A DNA stretch of 64,000 bases, taken from positions 1,612,001 through 1,676,000 of the forward strand of contig NZ_JAKPBU010000001.1 of assembly GCF_022662495.1 (NCBI RefSeq). The letters run 5' to 3'. Source of the DNA: Lysobacter sp. M2-1 (GTDB lineage: Bacteria > Pseudomonadota > Gammaproteobacteria > Xanthomonadales > Xanthomonadaceae). The position numbers were made by a program, and so were the translations under genes. Shown piece after piece: positions 1-8,457 of this stretch (its first letter is position 1; every line of letters starts with the position of its first letter). Below the pieces are notes generated by a model that did not search any database, was not told where the DNA came from, and saw only the letters and a program-made list of their open reading frames with translations.

Positions 1-479
1 TGCAGGGCGACGCCATCTGCGCGGCTCAGCCGCAACAGGTCGGCGTGCAGTTCCTCTTCGAAGAAGGTCAGCTCGCGGTCGACGGCTTGCTTGAACGCAT
101 CCGATCCCACCGTGCCCTCGCGCAGCAGCACGTGCAGCAGCTTGTCGTCGGCGCGCACCTGCTCCATGAAGGCCTCCACCGAACCGCGCACGATGCTGCG
201 ACGGGTGCGCGCGCGCTGGCGCGCTTCGCCGACGATCCGGCGCAGCGACTCGCCCGCCAGGCCGATCAAGGCCACGGCCAGCTCATCCATGTCTCGGAAC
301 TGGCGATAGAAGCTGTTGGGTGCGATCCCGGCCTCGCGCGCTACCTCGCGCAGGCTGAGCGTGGACACGCTGCGATGCGGGCCGATCAGGCGCAGCGCTG
401 CGGCGAGGAGGTCCTCGCGTGAAATCCCGGTCTTGCGGGCAGAGGCCAGGTCGGTGTCCGGGGGAGGTGGAGGGTTCAC
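1..479 (-). CDS. TetR-family repressor, DesT/FabR-like (partial, runs off left edge)
   Basis: Reading the minus strand from a GTG at 479 gives an unbroken frame to the window edge (about 159 codons). The N-terminal part holds a clear TetR helix-turn-helix (LSLREVAREAGIAPNSFYRQ), followed by a mostly helical ligand domain. It is divergent from a ferredoxin reductase and a desaturase. That matches the arrangement of Pseudomonas DesT, which senses acyl-CoA and represses desCB, so control of unsaturated fatty acid synthesis is the likely job (inference from context). An in-frame ATG at 554 would add 25 residues but lies inside the palindromic operator, so the GTG is preferred. The C-terminus is outside the window. 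Confidence 0.8.
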   Translation of the reverse strand, partial: MNPPPPPDTDLASARKTGISREDLLAAALRLIGPHRSVSTLSLREVAREAGIAPNSFYRQFRDMDELAVALIGLAGESLRRIVGEARQRARTRRSIVRGSVEAFMEQVRADDKLLHVLLREGTVGSDAFKQAVDRELTFFEEELHADLLRLSRADGVAL

Positions 480-553
480 GGGCTCAGGCTGTGACGTCGA
501 TCCGGCTTTGGAACCTGAAGCTACACGTGATCGTCTCGACGCACGAATATACA

Positions 554-587
554 TGTGTATACACAGTTGTGTTTCCGCCTGTATAGT
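554..587 (+). promoter_or_regulatory. Operator palindrome and -10 box of the desaturase operon
   Basis: A perfect 12-bp palindrome, TGTGTATACACA, lies at 554-565. It is followed by a good -10 hexamer TATAGT at 582-587, which ends 6 bp before the ATG of the reductase at 594. The palindrome sits where the -35 region would be, so a dimeric TetR regulator bound there would block RNA polymerase. No Shine-Dalgarno sequence precedes the ATG, and the spacing predicts a leaderless transcript. Binding by the adjacent TetR protein is an inference. Confidence 0.55.
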
Positions 588-593
588 CCTCGC

Positions 594-1691
594 ATGACCA
601 CTCTGACCCTGCTTTCCGCCCCCTCCAGCCTGCCGCGCCGCCTGCTGGCGCCCGTGGTGGACCCGAAGGTGTTCGATTTCTGGGCCTCGCGGGTGCATCC
701 GGCCTGGTCGTGGGCACGTCCGCTGGCGCAGATCGTCGAGCGCCACCGCGCCAGCGCCGATGCCGTGACCCTGGTGCTGCGCCCCAACCGTCATTGGACC
801 GGCTTCCGGCCGGGGCAGCACGTGAACCTGGGAGTGGAGGTCGATGGCATCCGCCTGACCCGCAGCTACAGCCCGAGCGCCGTGCCGGGCAGAGGCGGGC
901 GGATCGCGATCACCGTGCGCCAGGTCGACGGCGGCAAGGTCAGCACCCAGCTGTGCCGTGACGCCCGCATCGGCGACGTCATGGAGATCGGCCCTGCCTT
1001 CGGTGCCATGACCCTCGATGATGCGCCGGCCTGCCCGAGGCTGTTCCTGGCCGCTGGCAGCGGCATCACTCCGCTCATGGCGATGCTGCGCCAGCGCACG
1101 GCGCAGCCGATGCCGGCACCGCTGACCCTGGTGTACTGGGCGCGCCGACGCGCCGAGTTGTGTTTTACCGACGAACTGCGTGCACTGGCGCAATGCGACG
1201 CCGGATTCCGGCTGCATTTCGGACTGACCGGCGAAACGCCGGACCAGCCCGACGAATTCACCGGACGGATCGATCCGGCGCTGCTTGCAGCGCTGGTGCC
1301 CGACCTGGTGCTACAGCGCGTCTACGCGTGCGGGCCCGGCGGCTTTGTCGACGCTGCACGCGCCGCCTGCGCGACCGCGCAGGCGTTCGATGCCGAAGCG
1401 TTCACTCCGCCGCCGCGCGCGAGCGATGAATCTGGCAGCGTGCAGGTCACCCTGGCGCGCAGCGGCCGTGTGCTGGAACTGCCACGCGGCGAACCGCTGC
1501 TGACCGCGCTGGAGGCGCAGGGCTTCAAGCCGGCTTCCGGGTGCCGCATGGGCATCTGCAATACCTGCGCTTGCGGCAAAGCGTCCGGCAGTACCCGCCA
1601 TCTGCATACCGGCATCGCCGAGCACGAGCCAGTGTCCGCCCTGCGCCTGTGCGTGAACGGCGCCGCCAGCGACCTCGTCCTCGATCTGTGA
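594..1691 (+). CDS. Ferredoxin-type oxidoreductase, electron donor to the desaturase (DesC-like)
   Basis: A 365-residue protein with an FAD-binding ferredoxin-reductase domain (RSYSPSA flavin motif near residue 90), an NAD-binding domain with GSGITP, and a C-terminal plant-type [2Fe-2S] ferredoxin domain. The cluster cysteines are C317, C322, C325 and C353, with C327 also nearby. It probably passes electrons from NAD(P)H through FAD and the iron-sulfur cluster to the desaturase encoded next, whose ATG lies 8 nt past this stop. An upstream in-frame ATG at 555 falls inside the operator, so ATG 594 is chosen. The family also includes Pseudomonas DesC and hydroxylase reductases. Specificity comes from the neighbour, not from the sequence. 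Confidence 0.88.
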   Translation: MTTLTLLSAPSSLPRRLLAPVVDPKVFDFWASRVHPAWSWARPLAQIVERHRASADAVTLVLRPNRHWTGFRPGQHVNLGVEVDGIRLTRSYSPSAVPGRGGRIAITVRQVDGGKVSTQLCRDARIGDVMEIGPAFGAMTLDDAPACPRLFLAAGSGITPLMAMLRQRTAQPMPAPLTLVYWARRRAELCFTDELRALAQCDAGFRLHFGLTGETPDQPDEFTGRIDPALLAALVPDLVLQRVYACGPGGFVDAARAACATAQAFDAEAFTPPPRASDESGSVQVTLARSGRVLELPRGEPLLTALEAQGFKPASGCRMGICNTCACGKASGSTRHLHTGIAEHEPVSALRLCVNGAASDLVLDL

Positions 1692-1699
1692 ACGCCACC

Positions 1700-2824
1700 A
1701 TGACCTCGAACCGCAATCGCGCGCTCAGCGTCGCCGAACTCGAATCCTTCGGCGCCGAGCTCGATGCCGTGCGCGCACGCACCGCCGCCACCATCGGCCA
1801 GCGCGATGCCATCTATATCCGCCGGATCGTCGCGGCCGTGCGCTGGACCGGCTTCGCCGGACGCGCGCTGCTGATGCTGGGCGCCGTCGGCGGCGCGTTC
1901 CTGCCGGCGCTGCTGTGGCCGGCGTGCATCGCCGGCATGGTGCTGCTGGGGCTGTCGAAGATCCTGGAGAACATGGAGCTGGGCCACAACGTCATCCACG
2001 GCCAATACGACTGGATGCGCGATCCGCAGCTCGATGGCCGCACCTACGAATGGGACATCGCCGGCACCAGCGAGAACTGGCGCCGCTCGCACAATTTCAA
2101 GCACCACACCTATACCAATGTGCGCGGGCTCGACGACGACATCGGCTACGGCCTGCTGCGCATCTTCCCCGAACAGCGCTGGCGTCCGTTCTACCTGCTG
2201 CAGCCGGTGGTCGCGGTGGTGTTTGCGGTGCTGTTCGAGTGGGGCGTGGCGATCCAGGAGCTCAAGCTCGGGCGCTGGTTGGCCGGCAAGATGAGCACGG
2301 CGACGCTGCGCAAGAAATTCCGCCCGGTCGGGCGCAAGATGCGCCGCCAGATCGTCAAGGACTACGTGCTGTTTCCGCTGTTGGCCGGCCCGTTCTTCCT
2401 GCCGGTGCTGCTCGGCAACATCGGCGCCAACATCCTGCGCAACCTGTGGACCTACATGATCATCTTCTGCGGCCACTTCACCGCGGACGTGGAAACCTTC
2501 CCCAGGGAATCGATCAAGCACGAGTCGCGCGGTCAATGGTATGTGCGCCAGCTGCGCGGGTCGTCCAACATCGGCGGCGGTCGCTGGCTGGACCTGCTCT
2601 CGGGCAACCTGAGCCACCAGATCGAACATCACTTCTATCCGGACATCCCGGCCAACCGCTACGCGGAGATGGCGGTGGAGGTGCGCGCGATCTGCGCGCG
2701 CTACGGCCAGCACTACAACACCGGCTCGCTGCCGCGCCAGTTCGGACAGGTGATCTGGCGCATCCTGCGACACGCCTTTCCCAGTCGTCCGCCGAGACGG
2801 GCGCTGGTCGCGCAGGCCGCATAA
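1700..2824 (+). CDS. Membrane fatty acid (acyl-CoA) desaturase, DesB-like
   Basis: A 374-residue membrane protein with the three histidine boxes of the fatty acid desaturase family: HNVIH (H96, H100), HNFKHH (H131, H135, H136) and HQIEHH (H306, H310, H311). These bind the di-iron centre that inserts a double bond into acyl chains at the inner membrane. Hydrophobic segments lie around residues 52-90 and 185-275. The ATG at 1700 follows the reductase stop by 8 nt, so the two are cotranscribed. A GTG overlapping the reductase stop (1688) is a possible but weaker start. With the divergent TetR gene this forms a membrane-fluidity unit. Confidence 0.92.
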   Translation: MTSNRNRALSVAELESFGAELDAVRARTAATIGQRDAIYIRRIVAAVRWTGFAGRALLMLGAVGGAFLPALLWPACIAGMVLLGLSKILENMELGHNVIHGQYDWMRDPQLDGRTYEWDIAGTSENWRRSHNFKHHTYTNVRGLDDDIGYGLLRIFPEQRWRPFYLLQPVVAVVFAVLFEWGVAIQELKLGRWLAGKMSTATLRKKFRPVGRKMRRQIVKDYVLFPLLAGPFFLPVLLGNIGANILRNLWTYMIIFCGHFTADVETFPRESIKHESRGQWYVRQLRGSSNIGGGRWLDLLSGNLSHQIEHHFYPDIPANRYAEMAVEVRAICARYGQHYNTGSLPRQFGQVIWRILRHAFPSRPPRRALVAQAA

Positions 2825-3018
2825 GGCGCCGATCTCCGCGTTGCCAGCGTTGGCAATGCGGCGATGATTTCGCGATGTGCTCGAGCTGTGACGGCGCGCG
2901 CCGTGCCGGAGCGAGAAGCACTGCCGAGACAGGCTTGCGCCTTGGGCACGTCTGGTCGAATCCGCAGGTGATCGGGATACGATGCACTGCCACCAGCCGG
3001 ATCCGTTGAGGAAGCGCA

Positions 3019-4827
3019 ATGACCCTGCATACCCTTGCCGAGCAAAGCCAGTTTCATCACACCGGGCGACTCGACGAGGTCGATGCGCTGTGCGCGGCGT
3101 TCGTCGCGCGCTGGCCCGACGCGGCGCGCAGTTTCGTCTACGGTCGTTCGGCCGAAGGGCGGCCGATGCGCGCGCTGGTGGTATCGCGCAGCGGCGCGCT
3201 GACGCCCGAGGCGCTGCGCGAGCGCGGCGTTCCGCTGCTGATGATCCAAGCCGGCATCCATCCGGGCGAAAGCGACGGCAAGGATGCGGGCTTCGCCGCG
3301 CTGCGCGAACTGCTCGGCGGCGAGTGTCTGCTTGAGGTCGAAGCCGGGTCCCATATCGCCATGCATCCAGCTGCCGAGGGCCTGCTCGAGCGCATCGCCG
3401 TGCTGTTCGTGCCGGCCTTCAACGCCGACGGCCATGAGCGCTTCGGGCGCTGGAACCGACCCAACCAGGTCGGGCCGGAGGAAACCGGCTGGCGCGCCAC
3501 CGCGCACAACCTCAACCTCAACCGCGACTACACCAAGGCCGACGCACCCGAGATGCAGGCCATGCTCGCACTGCTGCGCGAGTGGGACCCGCTGGTCTGC
3601 GCCGACATGCACGTGACCGACGGCGCCGACTTCGAACCGGATATCTCCATCCAGGTGGAGCCGGTCAATCAGGGCGATCCGCAGCTCCGCAACGACGGGA
3701 TCGCGCTGCGCGATGCGCTGATCGGCAAGCTGGCGGCGCAGGGTTCGCTGCCGCTGCCGTTCTATCCCGACCTGACCGAGCCGGACGATCCGTCTTCGGG
3801 CTTCCAGCTCAGCGTGTATTCGCCGCGCTTTTCCAGCGGCTACTTCCCGGCGCGCAACCGGTTCACGGTCCTGGTCGAAACGCATTCGTGGAAGGATTAC
3901 GCAACACGGATGCGGATCGCGCGCAACACGATCGTGGGCCTGGCCGAGCTGATGGCCGCGCGCGGTGTGCAGTGGCGCGCCGCCGTGCTCGATGCCGACG
4001 AGCGGGCGAGCCGCCTCGGCGGCGAGGAGGTCGAACTCGATTACGCCGCGGGCTGGCGCGAGCCCACGGCGGGCGAGGCTGCCGCGCCGGCGGAGGCGGG
4101 CGCCGAGGCCCAGGTCACCACGATCGAATTCCGCGGCTACGCGTATACCCGCGAGCTCTCGCCGATTTCCGGCGAGCCGGTGACTGTGTACGACCCGCGC
4201 ACGCCGCAGGTCTGGCGGGTGCCGTTCCGCCGCAACGTGGCGCCGACGCTGAAGGTGCGCGCGCCGCGCGGCGGCTACGTCATCCCGCTGGCCTATGCGC
4301 CCGCGATCGGCGAGAAGCTGGCCCTGCACGGACTTGCGTTTCGGCCGTTGCAGCAGGACATCGCAGCGCTGGATGTGGAAGAGTTCCGCGCAACCCGGAT
4401 GCGTTTTTCCGCGACCCCGTTCGAAGGCCGGATGCCGCTCAGCCTGGAGGGCCAGTGGCATCAACAGGCGCAACCAGTGGCTGCCGGCGCGCTGTTCGTG
4501 CCGATCGCGCAGCCGCGCGCACGGTTGCTCATGGCGCTGCTCGAGCCGCAGGCCCCGGACTCGTTCGCGGCGTGGGGCTTCTTCAATGGCCATTTCGAGC
4601 AGAAGGAATACATCGAGGACTACGTCACCGAGATCTTCGCTCTGAAGATGCTGGAGGAAGACGCCGCCCTGGCCGCCGAATTCAGGCGGCGGCTTGCGCA
4701 AGATGCGGAGTTCAGCGCCAATCCCGAGGCTCGGCGCGAATTCTTCCAGCGGCGGCACGCGTCCTGGGATGCGCGCTACGGCGTTTATCCGATCTACCGC
4801 ACGGACAGCCTTCCTGTCCTGGCGTGA
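3019..4827 (+). CDS. M14-family zinc carboxypeptidase-like protein
   Basis: A 602-residue protein with the zinc-binding HxxE motif of peptidase family M14 near its start (HPGE, H81 and E84) and a further metal-ligand histidine in DMHVTDG (H198). A later acidic segment, ETHSWKDY, could supply the catalytic glutamate. The family removes C-terminal residues from peptides or amidated substrates. The C-terminal half (about 340-602) is a beta-rich extension typical of long bacterial M14 proteins. There is no signal peptide, so it is probably cytoplasmic. GAGGAAG precedes the ATG. Its neighbours give no pathway, and the substrate is unknown. Confidence 0.82.
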   Translation: MTLHTLAEQSQFHHTGRLDEVDALCAAFVARWPDAARSFVYGRSAEGRPMRALVVSRSGALTPEALRERGVPLLMIQAGIHPGESDGKDAGFAALRELLGGECLLEVEAGSHIAMHPAAEGLLERIAVLFVPAFNADGHERFGRWNRPNQVGPEETGWRATAHNLNLNRDYTKADAPEMQAMLALLREWDPLVCADMHVTDGADFEPDISIQVEPVNQGDPQLRNDGIALRDALIGKLAAQGSLPLPFYPDLTEPDDPSSGFQLSVYSPRFSSGYFPARNRFTVLVETHSWKDYATRMRIARNTIVGLAELMAARGVQWRAAVLDADERASRLGGEEVELDYAAGWREPTAGEAAAPAEAGAEAQVTTIEFRGYAYTRELSPISGEPVTVYDPRTPQVWRVPFRRNVAPTLKVRAPRGGYVIPLAYAPAIGEKLALHGLAFRPLQQDIAALDVEEFRATRMRFSATPFEGRMPLSLEGQWHQQAQPVAAGALFVPIAQPRARLLMALLEPQAPDSFAAWGFFNGHFEQKEYIEDYVTEIFALKMLEEDAALAAEFRRRLAQDAEFSANPEARREFFQRRHASWDARYGVYPIYRTDSLPVLA

Positions 4828-4928
4828 GCCAAGGGCGGCACACCGCGTGCTTGCGTGCGTCGCGTCCACGCCTTCGATACGGCGGCGCGCTTAGGATGCG
4901 GCTCCGACCCCCGGATCCGGAGCACGCC

Positions 4929-5092
4929 ATGGCCGAGGCCACCCGTGAGGACATCGTCATCAAGCTCGACCAGATCGACACCGCACTGGAGGCGCCCGAT
5001 GCCGACAAGGCGGCGATCCTGCGCGCGAGGACGCCGATACGCTGTATTTCGCCGAGCGCCTGCAGGCCATCCGCGTCCGCCACGGCGCCTGA
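4929..5092 (+). pseudogene. Small conserved-looking protein interrupted by a frameshift
   Basis: The ATG at 4929 (SD CCGGAG) opens a helical, charged frame beginning MAEATREDIVIKLDQID. After about residue 33 (near 5027) this frame turns into an unnatural Arg/Ser/Cys-rich run. The sensible continuation, AREDADTLYFAERLQ, ending at the TGA 5090-5092, lies in another frame. The break falls in a GC-dinucleotide run (gcgcgcgag at 5023-5031), and restoring one GC unit joins the halves into an approximately 55-residue protein. This is either a slippage mutation or an assembly error. If left unrepaired, translation runs into the following thioredoxin gene. Function not recognised. Confidence 0.5.
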
Positions 5093-5099
5093 TCGCGCC

Positions 5100-5431
5100 A
5101 TGCCGTTCACCGCACGCTACGCAAGCAGCGAGCCGACACCCGCGGAAATCGATGCGCTCACCGGCGACACGCTGCTCGAGTTCGGCGCGCCCTGGTGCGG
5201 ACACTGCATTGCCGCGCAGCCAGCGATCGAGGCGGCGTTGGCCAGGCGCGACGTCCGGCACCTCAAGATCGAGGATGGACGCGGCAAGCCGCTGGGACGG
5301 TCGTTCCGGGTGAAGCTATGGCCAACCTGGTGTTGTTGCGCAACGGCATCGAATGCGCGCGTGCGGTGCGTCCCACGACCCTAGCGGAAGTCGGGAGCCT
5401 GCTGGAGGAGTGCCCCAGCGGCGGCGATTGA
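5100..5431 (+). pseudogene. Thioredoxin-like protein with a frameshift near its end
   Basis: From the ATG at 5100 the frame encodes a short thioredoxin fold with the active site WCGHC at about residues 34-38. At VKLWPT (about 5318-5326) the frame degenerates into cysteines, while the expected strand LVLLRNG and the rest, up to the TGA at 5429-5431, continue in the next frame. Adding one C to the CC at 5324-5326 restores a protein of about 110 residues. The preceding small gene has the same kind of break about 300 bp away, so both may be sequencing errors or both may be decaying. If intact, it would be a cytoplasmic dithiol protein. Confidence 0.65.
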
Positions 5432-5638
5432 ACATCTGCATTTCGCATTGCAGCACGAATGCACAACGCCTCCACACGATGACGACATCGCTGAATGCAG
5501 TTGTCTGAACGCATTCAACACTCGCGGCACCAGTACGCTGCAATATCACGGCGTGTAAAGGAACTCGCGTGCATGTTGTCGCCACCTGCGCAGGGGCGCG
5601 GGTTTCGATTCCCCTCGCGAACACACCGGAGATACAGA

Positions 5639-6424
5639 ATGAAACTCCAGAACCATACTCTTGTCGCGCTCGCGATCGGCGCCGCGTTGGCGGCACCGGT
5701 AGCGCTTGCGCAGAACGCCAACGCCAATGCCAGTGCCAATGCTGGCGCGCAGGTGCAAGGCGCCGCCAATGCGCAGGTGCCAGATCCGGTGCCAGCCGCG
5801 GACCGCGCGGTCGAGCGTACCAGCGGCGCGGTACAGGACAGCACCCAATCCGCGCTGCAGGTAACCGAGCAGGTGCAGGACAAGGCGCACGACAAGATGC
5901 AGGACACCACGACTGCCCAGACCGACGACATGGACGATGCACAGGACGCCACGCAGGATGCACCGCCTGCACCGCCGACCCAATCGCAGGGCGCCGCCAA
6001 TGCCGCCGCGCATGCCTCGGTCACCCAGCGCGATCTGTGGAATCGCCTCGATGCCGACAAGGACGGCATGATCAGTGCCACCGAAGCCGATGCGGATGCC
6101 GATTTCGATGGTCGCTTCGCGGCGATGGACAGCGACGGCGACGGATCGATCTCAGATGCCGAATACACCACCTATGCCAAGACCAGCCTTGCCACCAGTG
6201 GCGAACACGCCGCCGATCATTCCCAGGCGGCGATGACCAGCGTCTGGAGCAATTTCGACCAGGACGATGACGGCAAGCTGAGTGCGACCGAGGTGGAAGC
6301 CGACGCGAACCTCAAGGTGTCGTTCGCCGACATGGACGGCGACGATGATGGGTTCGTCACCCAGGACGAGTATCGCGATTATGCGATGGTCAATCGTAAA
6401 CCGGCCGAGCCGGAGTCGCCGTAA
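5639..6424 (+). CDS. Exported EF-hand calcium-binding protein
   Basis: A 261-residue protein with a signal peptide (residues 1-25, ending ALAQ), a low-complexity Asn/Ala/Gln/Asp linker (26-125), and four EF-hand loops at residues 138-149, 164-175, 207-218 and 233-244. Each loop has Asp or Asp-like residues in positions 1, 3 and 5, Gly in 6 and Glu in 12. It should bind Ca2+ in the periplasm or at the surface. The loops pair as two EF-hand lobes. The ATG at 5639 follows CGGAGAT. A strong hairpin terminator follows the stop. A smaller relative with two EF-hands lies at 45558. The role is not known beyond calcium binding. Confidence 0.85.
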   Translation: MKLQNHTLVALAIGAALAAPVALAQNANANASANAGAQVQGAANAQVPDPVPAADRAVERTSGAVQDSTQSALQVTEQVQDKAHDKMQDTTTAQTDDMDDAQDATQDAPPAPPTQSQGAANAAAHASVTQRDLWNRLDADKDGMISATEADADADFDGRFAAMDSDGDGSISDAEYTTYAKTSLATSGEHAADHSQAAMTSVWSNFDQDDDGKLSATEVEADANLKVSFADMDGDDDGFVTQDEYRDYAMVNRKPAEPESP

Positions 6425-6453
6425 ACAACTAGGCTACAGACGTTGAGCAATCG

Positions 6454-6484
6454 GCCGGGGCGCGTTGCGCCCCGGCTTTGTTTT
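6454..6484 (+). terminator. Rho-independent terminator after the EF-hand gene
   Basis: A perfect 10-bp GC stem (GCCGGGGCGC pairing with GCGCCCCGGC) around a GTT loop is followed by TTTGTTTT. It lies 30 nt after the stop at 6424, a classic intrinsic terminator. Confidence 0.9.
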
Positions 6485-6602
6485 GCGCTGCACCATGGGT
6501 ATGCGCTCGGCGCGGGCCAGATCGTGCGAATCCTCATGGACAATGCGCTGCCATAACCCTTCAGCCAGTACCGTATCTGCTTTGCTCCGAAGGAGACGTA
6601 CG

Positions 6603-7007
6603 ATGAACAACACGGTGGTCATTCCCCCAGGCACGCGCGTCGTGGTGGCCGATGGCGGCGGCGCGCGCATCCTGCGCAATGCAGGTAGCGATGGCGAACT
6701 GTCGCTGGAGCAGGTGGAACTGATCGACCCGGCGCAGCTGCCGCTGGCCACACCTGCGGGCAGCCAGCCGCCGGAGCAGAGCGGGGAGGAAGCCGAGGAA
6801 GCCGGTTTCGCCAAGCGGCTGGCGCAGCGTCTCAACGACGACGCGCTCAAGCACCGCTACGAGCATCTGGTGCTGATGGCCGATGCGCAGACGCTCGGCC
6901 AGATGCGGCCGCTCCTGCACAAGGAAACCCGGGCGCGGCTGCTCGCGGAGTACGACAAGAACCTGGCCAACTCGCCGCTGGAAGACATCGCGAGAGCGCT
7001 CTCCTGA
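6603..7007 (+). CDS. Host-attachment family protein (baeRF-like)
   Basis: A 134-residue soluble protein beginning VVIPPGTRVVVADGGGARIL, the pattern of the Host_attach/baeRF family. Its middle is acidic and Gln/Glu-rich (about 45-60). The C-terminal half (FAKRLAQRLND, HLVLMADAQTLGQMR, L. KETRARLLAEYDKNL) matches the family's eRF1-like fold. The family was named from Agrobacterium attachment work, but domain analyses relate it to release-factor-like nucleases of ribosome rescue, so the biochemical role is uncertain. AAGGAGA precedes the ATG. It is a single gene, convergent with the permease. Confidence 0.8.
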   Translation: MNNTVVIPPGTRVVVADGGGARILRNAGSDGELSLEQVELIDPAQLPLATPAGSQPPEQSGEEAEEAGFAKRLAQRLNDDALKHRYEHLVLMADAQTLGQMRPLLHKETRARLLAEYDKNLANSPLEDIARALS

Positions 7008-7016
7008 GCGCGAGCG

Positions 7017-8297
7017 TCAGGCGGCGGGCTGGGGCCCCGGATTGGTGCGTCTGAAGCGGTACAGCACCGCACCGGACGCCAGTGCGATCGCCCCCGCCAG
7101 CAGGTTGACGGCGCTGGCGCTGGCGAGCAGGGCCGCCGCCAGCAATGTCGCGGCGATCGGAATCGCCGGACCACCGGGCAGCTGTAGCGCGGCCTCGCGC
7201 TCGCCATGACGACGACGCAGCACCAGGACCGAGAGCGCCGTGCCGATGTAGGCGCACAGGCGTGCCACCACCGACAGCAAGGCCAGCTGCACGAACGAGC
7301 CCGACAGCGCCAGCACCAGCGAAAGCGCGCCCACGGTCAGGATCGCCGGCACCGGCGTGCGGAAGCGCGGATGGATCGCGGCCAGTACGCGCGGGCCGTA
7401 GCCATCCATCGCCAGCGCATGCAGATAACGTGGCCCGAGCATCACCGTGTTGCTGTTGGTGCCCAGGATCGAGACCGCCGCGCCCACGGTCATCAACAGC
7501 GCCAGCCATCCGCCGGCGAAGCCCGACGCGGCTTCGGCCAACGGCGTCTGCGACCGGGCCAGGCCCGGCAGCGTGCCGAGCGCGACCCACTGCACGCTGA
7601 AATAGATCAGGGTGACCGTGGCGATCATCGACAGCATGGCGAACGGCACGTCGCGCTTCGGATTGCGGTACTCGCCGGCGGCGGCCGGCAGGTTCTCGAA
7701 ACCCGCGTAGGCGAACATCAGCAGCAGCGCGGCTTCACCCAGGGCGCGCGGCGCGGGTGAGGAAGCCAGGGGCGCGGCCAGCGACATGTCCACGTGCCAT
7801 GCGCCGATCGCCACGAACAGCAGCAACGGCAGGACCTTGGCGATCGACAGCAGCACGCCCGTGCGTGCGGCCGCGCGGACGCCGACCACGTTGATCGCCA
7901 CCAGCAGCGCCAGGGAACCGGCGACGATCGCCACCCGCATGCCGCCGCTGGCGGCGTCGGGCCAGAAGTGGGTGACCGCTTCGGCCAGGCCATTGCTCAA
8001 CGCCGCCGCGCTGGAAATGCGCGTAAGCAGCAGCATCCAGCCCACTTCGAATCCGATGAAGGGCCCGAACGCCTCGCGTGCATACAGATAGCCGCCGCCG
8101 GGCTGGTCGAAATAGCTCGCCGCCTGCGCGTAGCACAGCACCAGCAGGCTCACCGCCAGCCCTGCCAGCAGCACCGCCCACAGGCTCGAGGGTCCCAGCA
8201 GGGCCGCGGCCGCGGCGGGCAGCAGATAGATCCCGCTGCCGATCACGTCGTTGATTGACAATCCGTACAGCTGCCAACGGCCCACCGCCCGGCGCAT
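7017..8297 (-). CDS. APC-superfamily amino acid permease
   Basis: A polytopic inner-membrane protein of about 426 residues with some 12 hydrophobic helices. Its first helix carries the APC signature INDVIGSGIYLLPA, which includes the helix-breaking GSG of the substrate site. It resembles YjeH/CadB-type amino acid transporters. The start is taken as the ATG at 8297, preceded by GGAG. An ATG at 8345 and a GTG at 8354 would add a poorly conserved 16-19 residue leader. It stands alone, convergent with the baeRF-like gene by 9 bp. The transported amino acid cannot be told. Confidence 0.87.
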   Translation of the reverse strand: MRRAVGRWQLYGLSINDVIGSGIYLLPAAAAALLGPSSLWAVLLAGLAVSLLVLCYAQAASYFDQPGGGYLYAREAFGPFIGFEVGWMLLLTRISSAAALSNGLAEAVTHFWPDAASGGMRVAIVAGSLALLVAINVVGVRAAARTGVLLSIAKVLPLLLFVAIGAWHVDMSLAAPLASSPAPRALGEAALLLMFAYAGFENLPAAAGEYRNPKRDVPFAMLSMIATVTLIYFSVQWVALGTLPGLARSQTPLAEAASGFAGGWLALLMTVGAAVSILGTNSNTVMLGPRYLHALAMDGYGPRVLAAIHPRFRTPVPAILTVGALSLVLALSGSFVQLALLSVVARLCAYIGTALSVLVLRRRHGEREAALQLPGGPAIPIAATLLAAALLASASAVNLLAGAIALASGAVLYRFRRTNPGPQPAA

Positions 8298-8457
8298 GGT
8301 GGGCTCCGCCCCAGGCGAGATGGATGTGCGTGCCGGAGGACTCATGCGCGGCACGCTAGCACGATGCGCGGCGAGTCCGGCGGCCGCGCGCGGCGCACGG
8401 GCGCCGGTCGAATCGTTTCGTTTACATCTGGCCGGGGCTCGGCATTACGCGCCAGGC

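Noticed and set aside
2713-4869. 718-codon minus open frame
   Set aside because: Antisense to the M14 peptidase, which has clear catalytic motifs. The frame has none.
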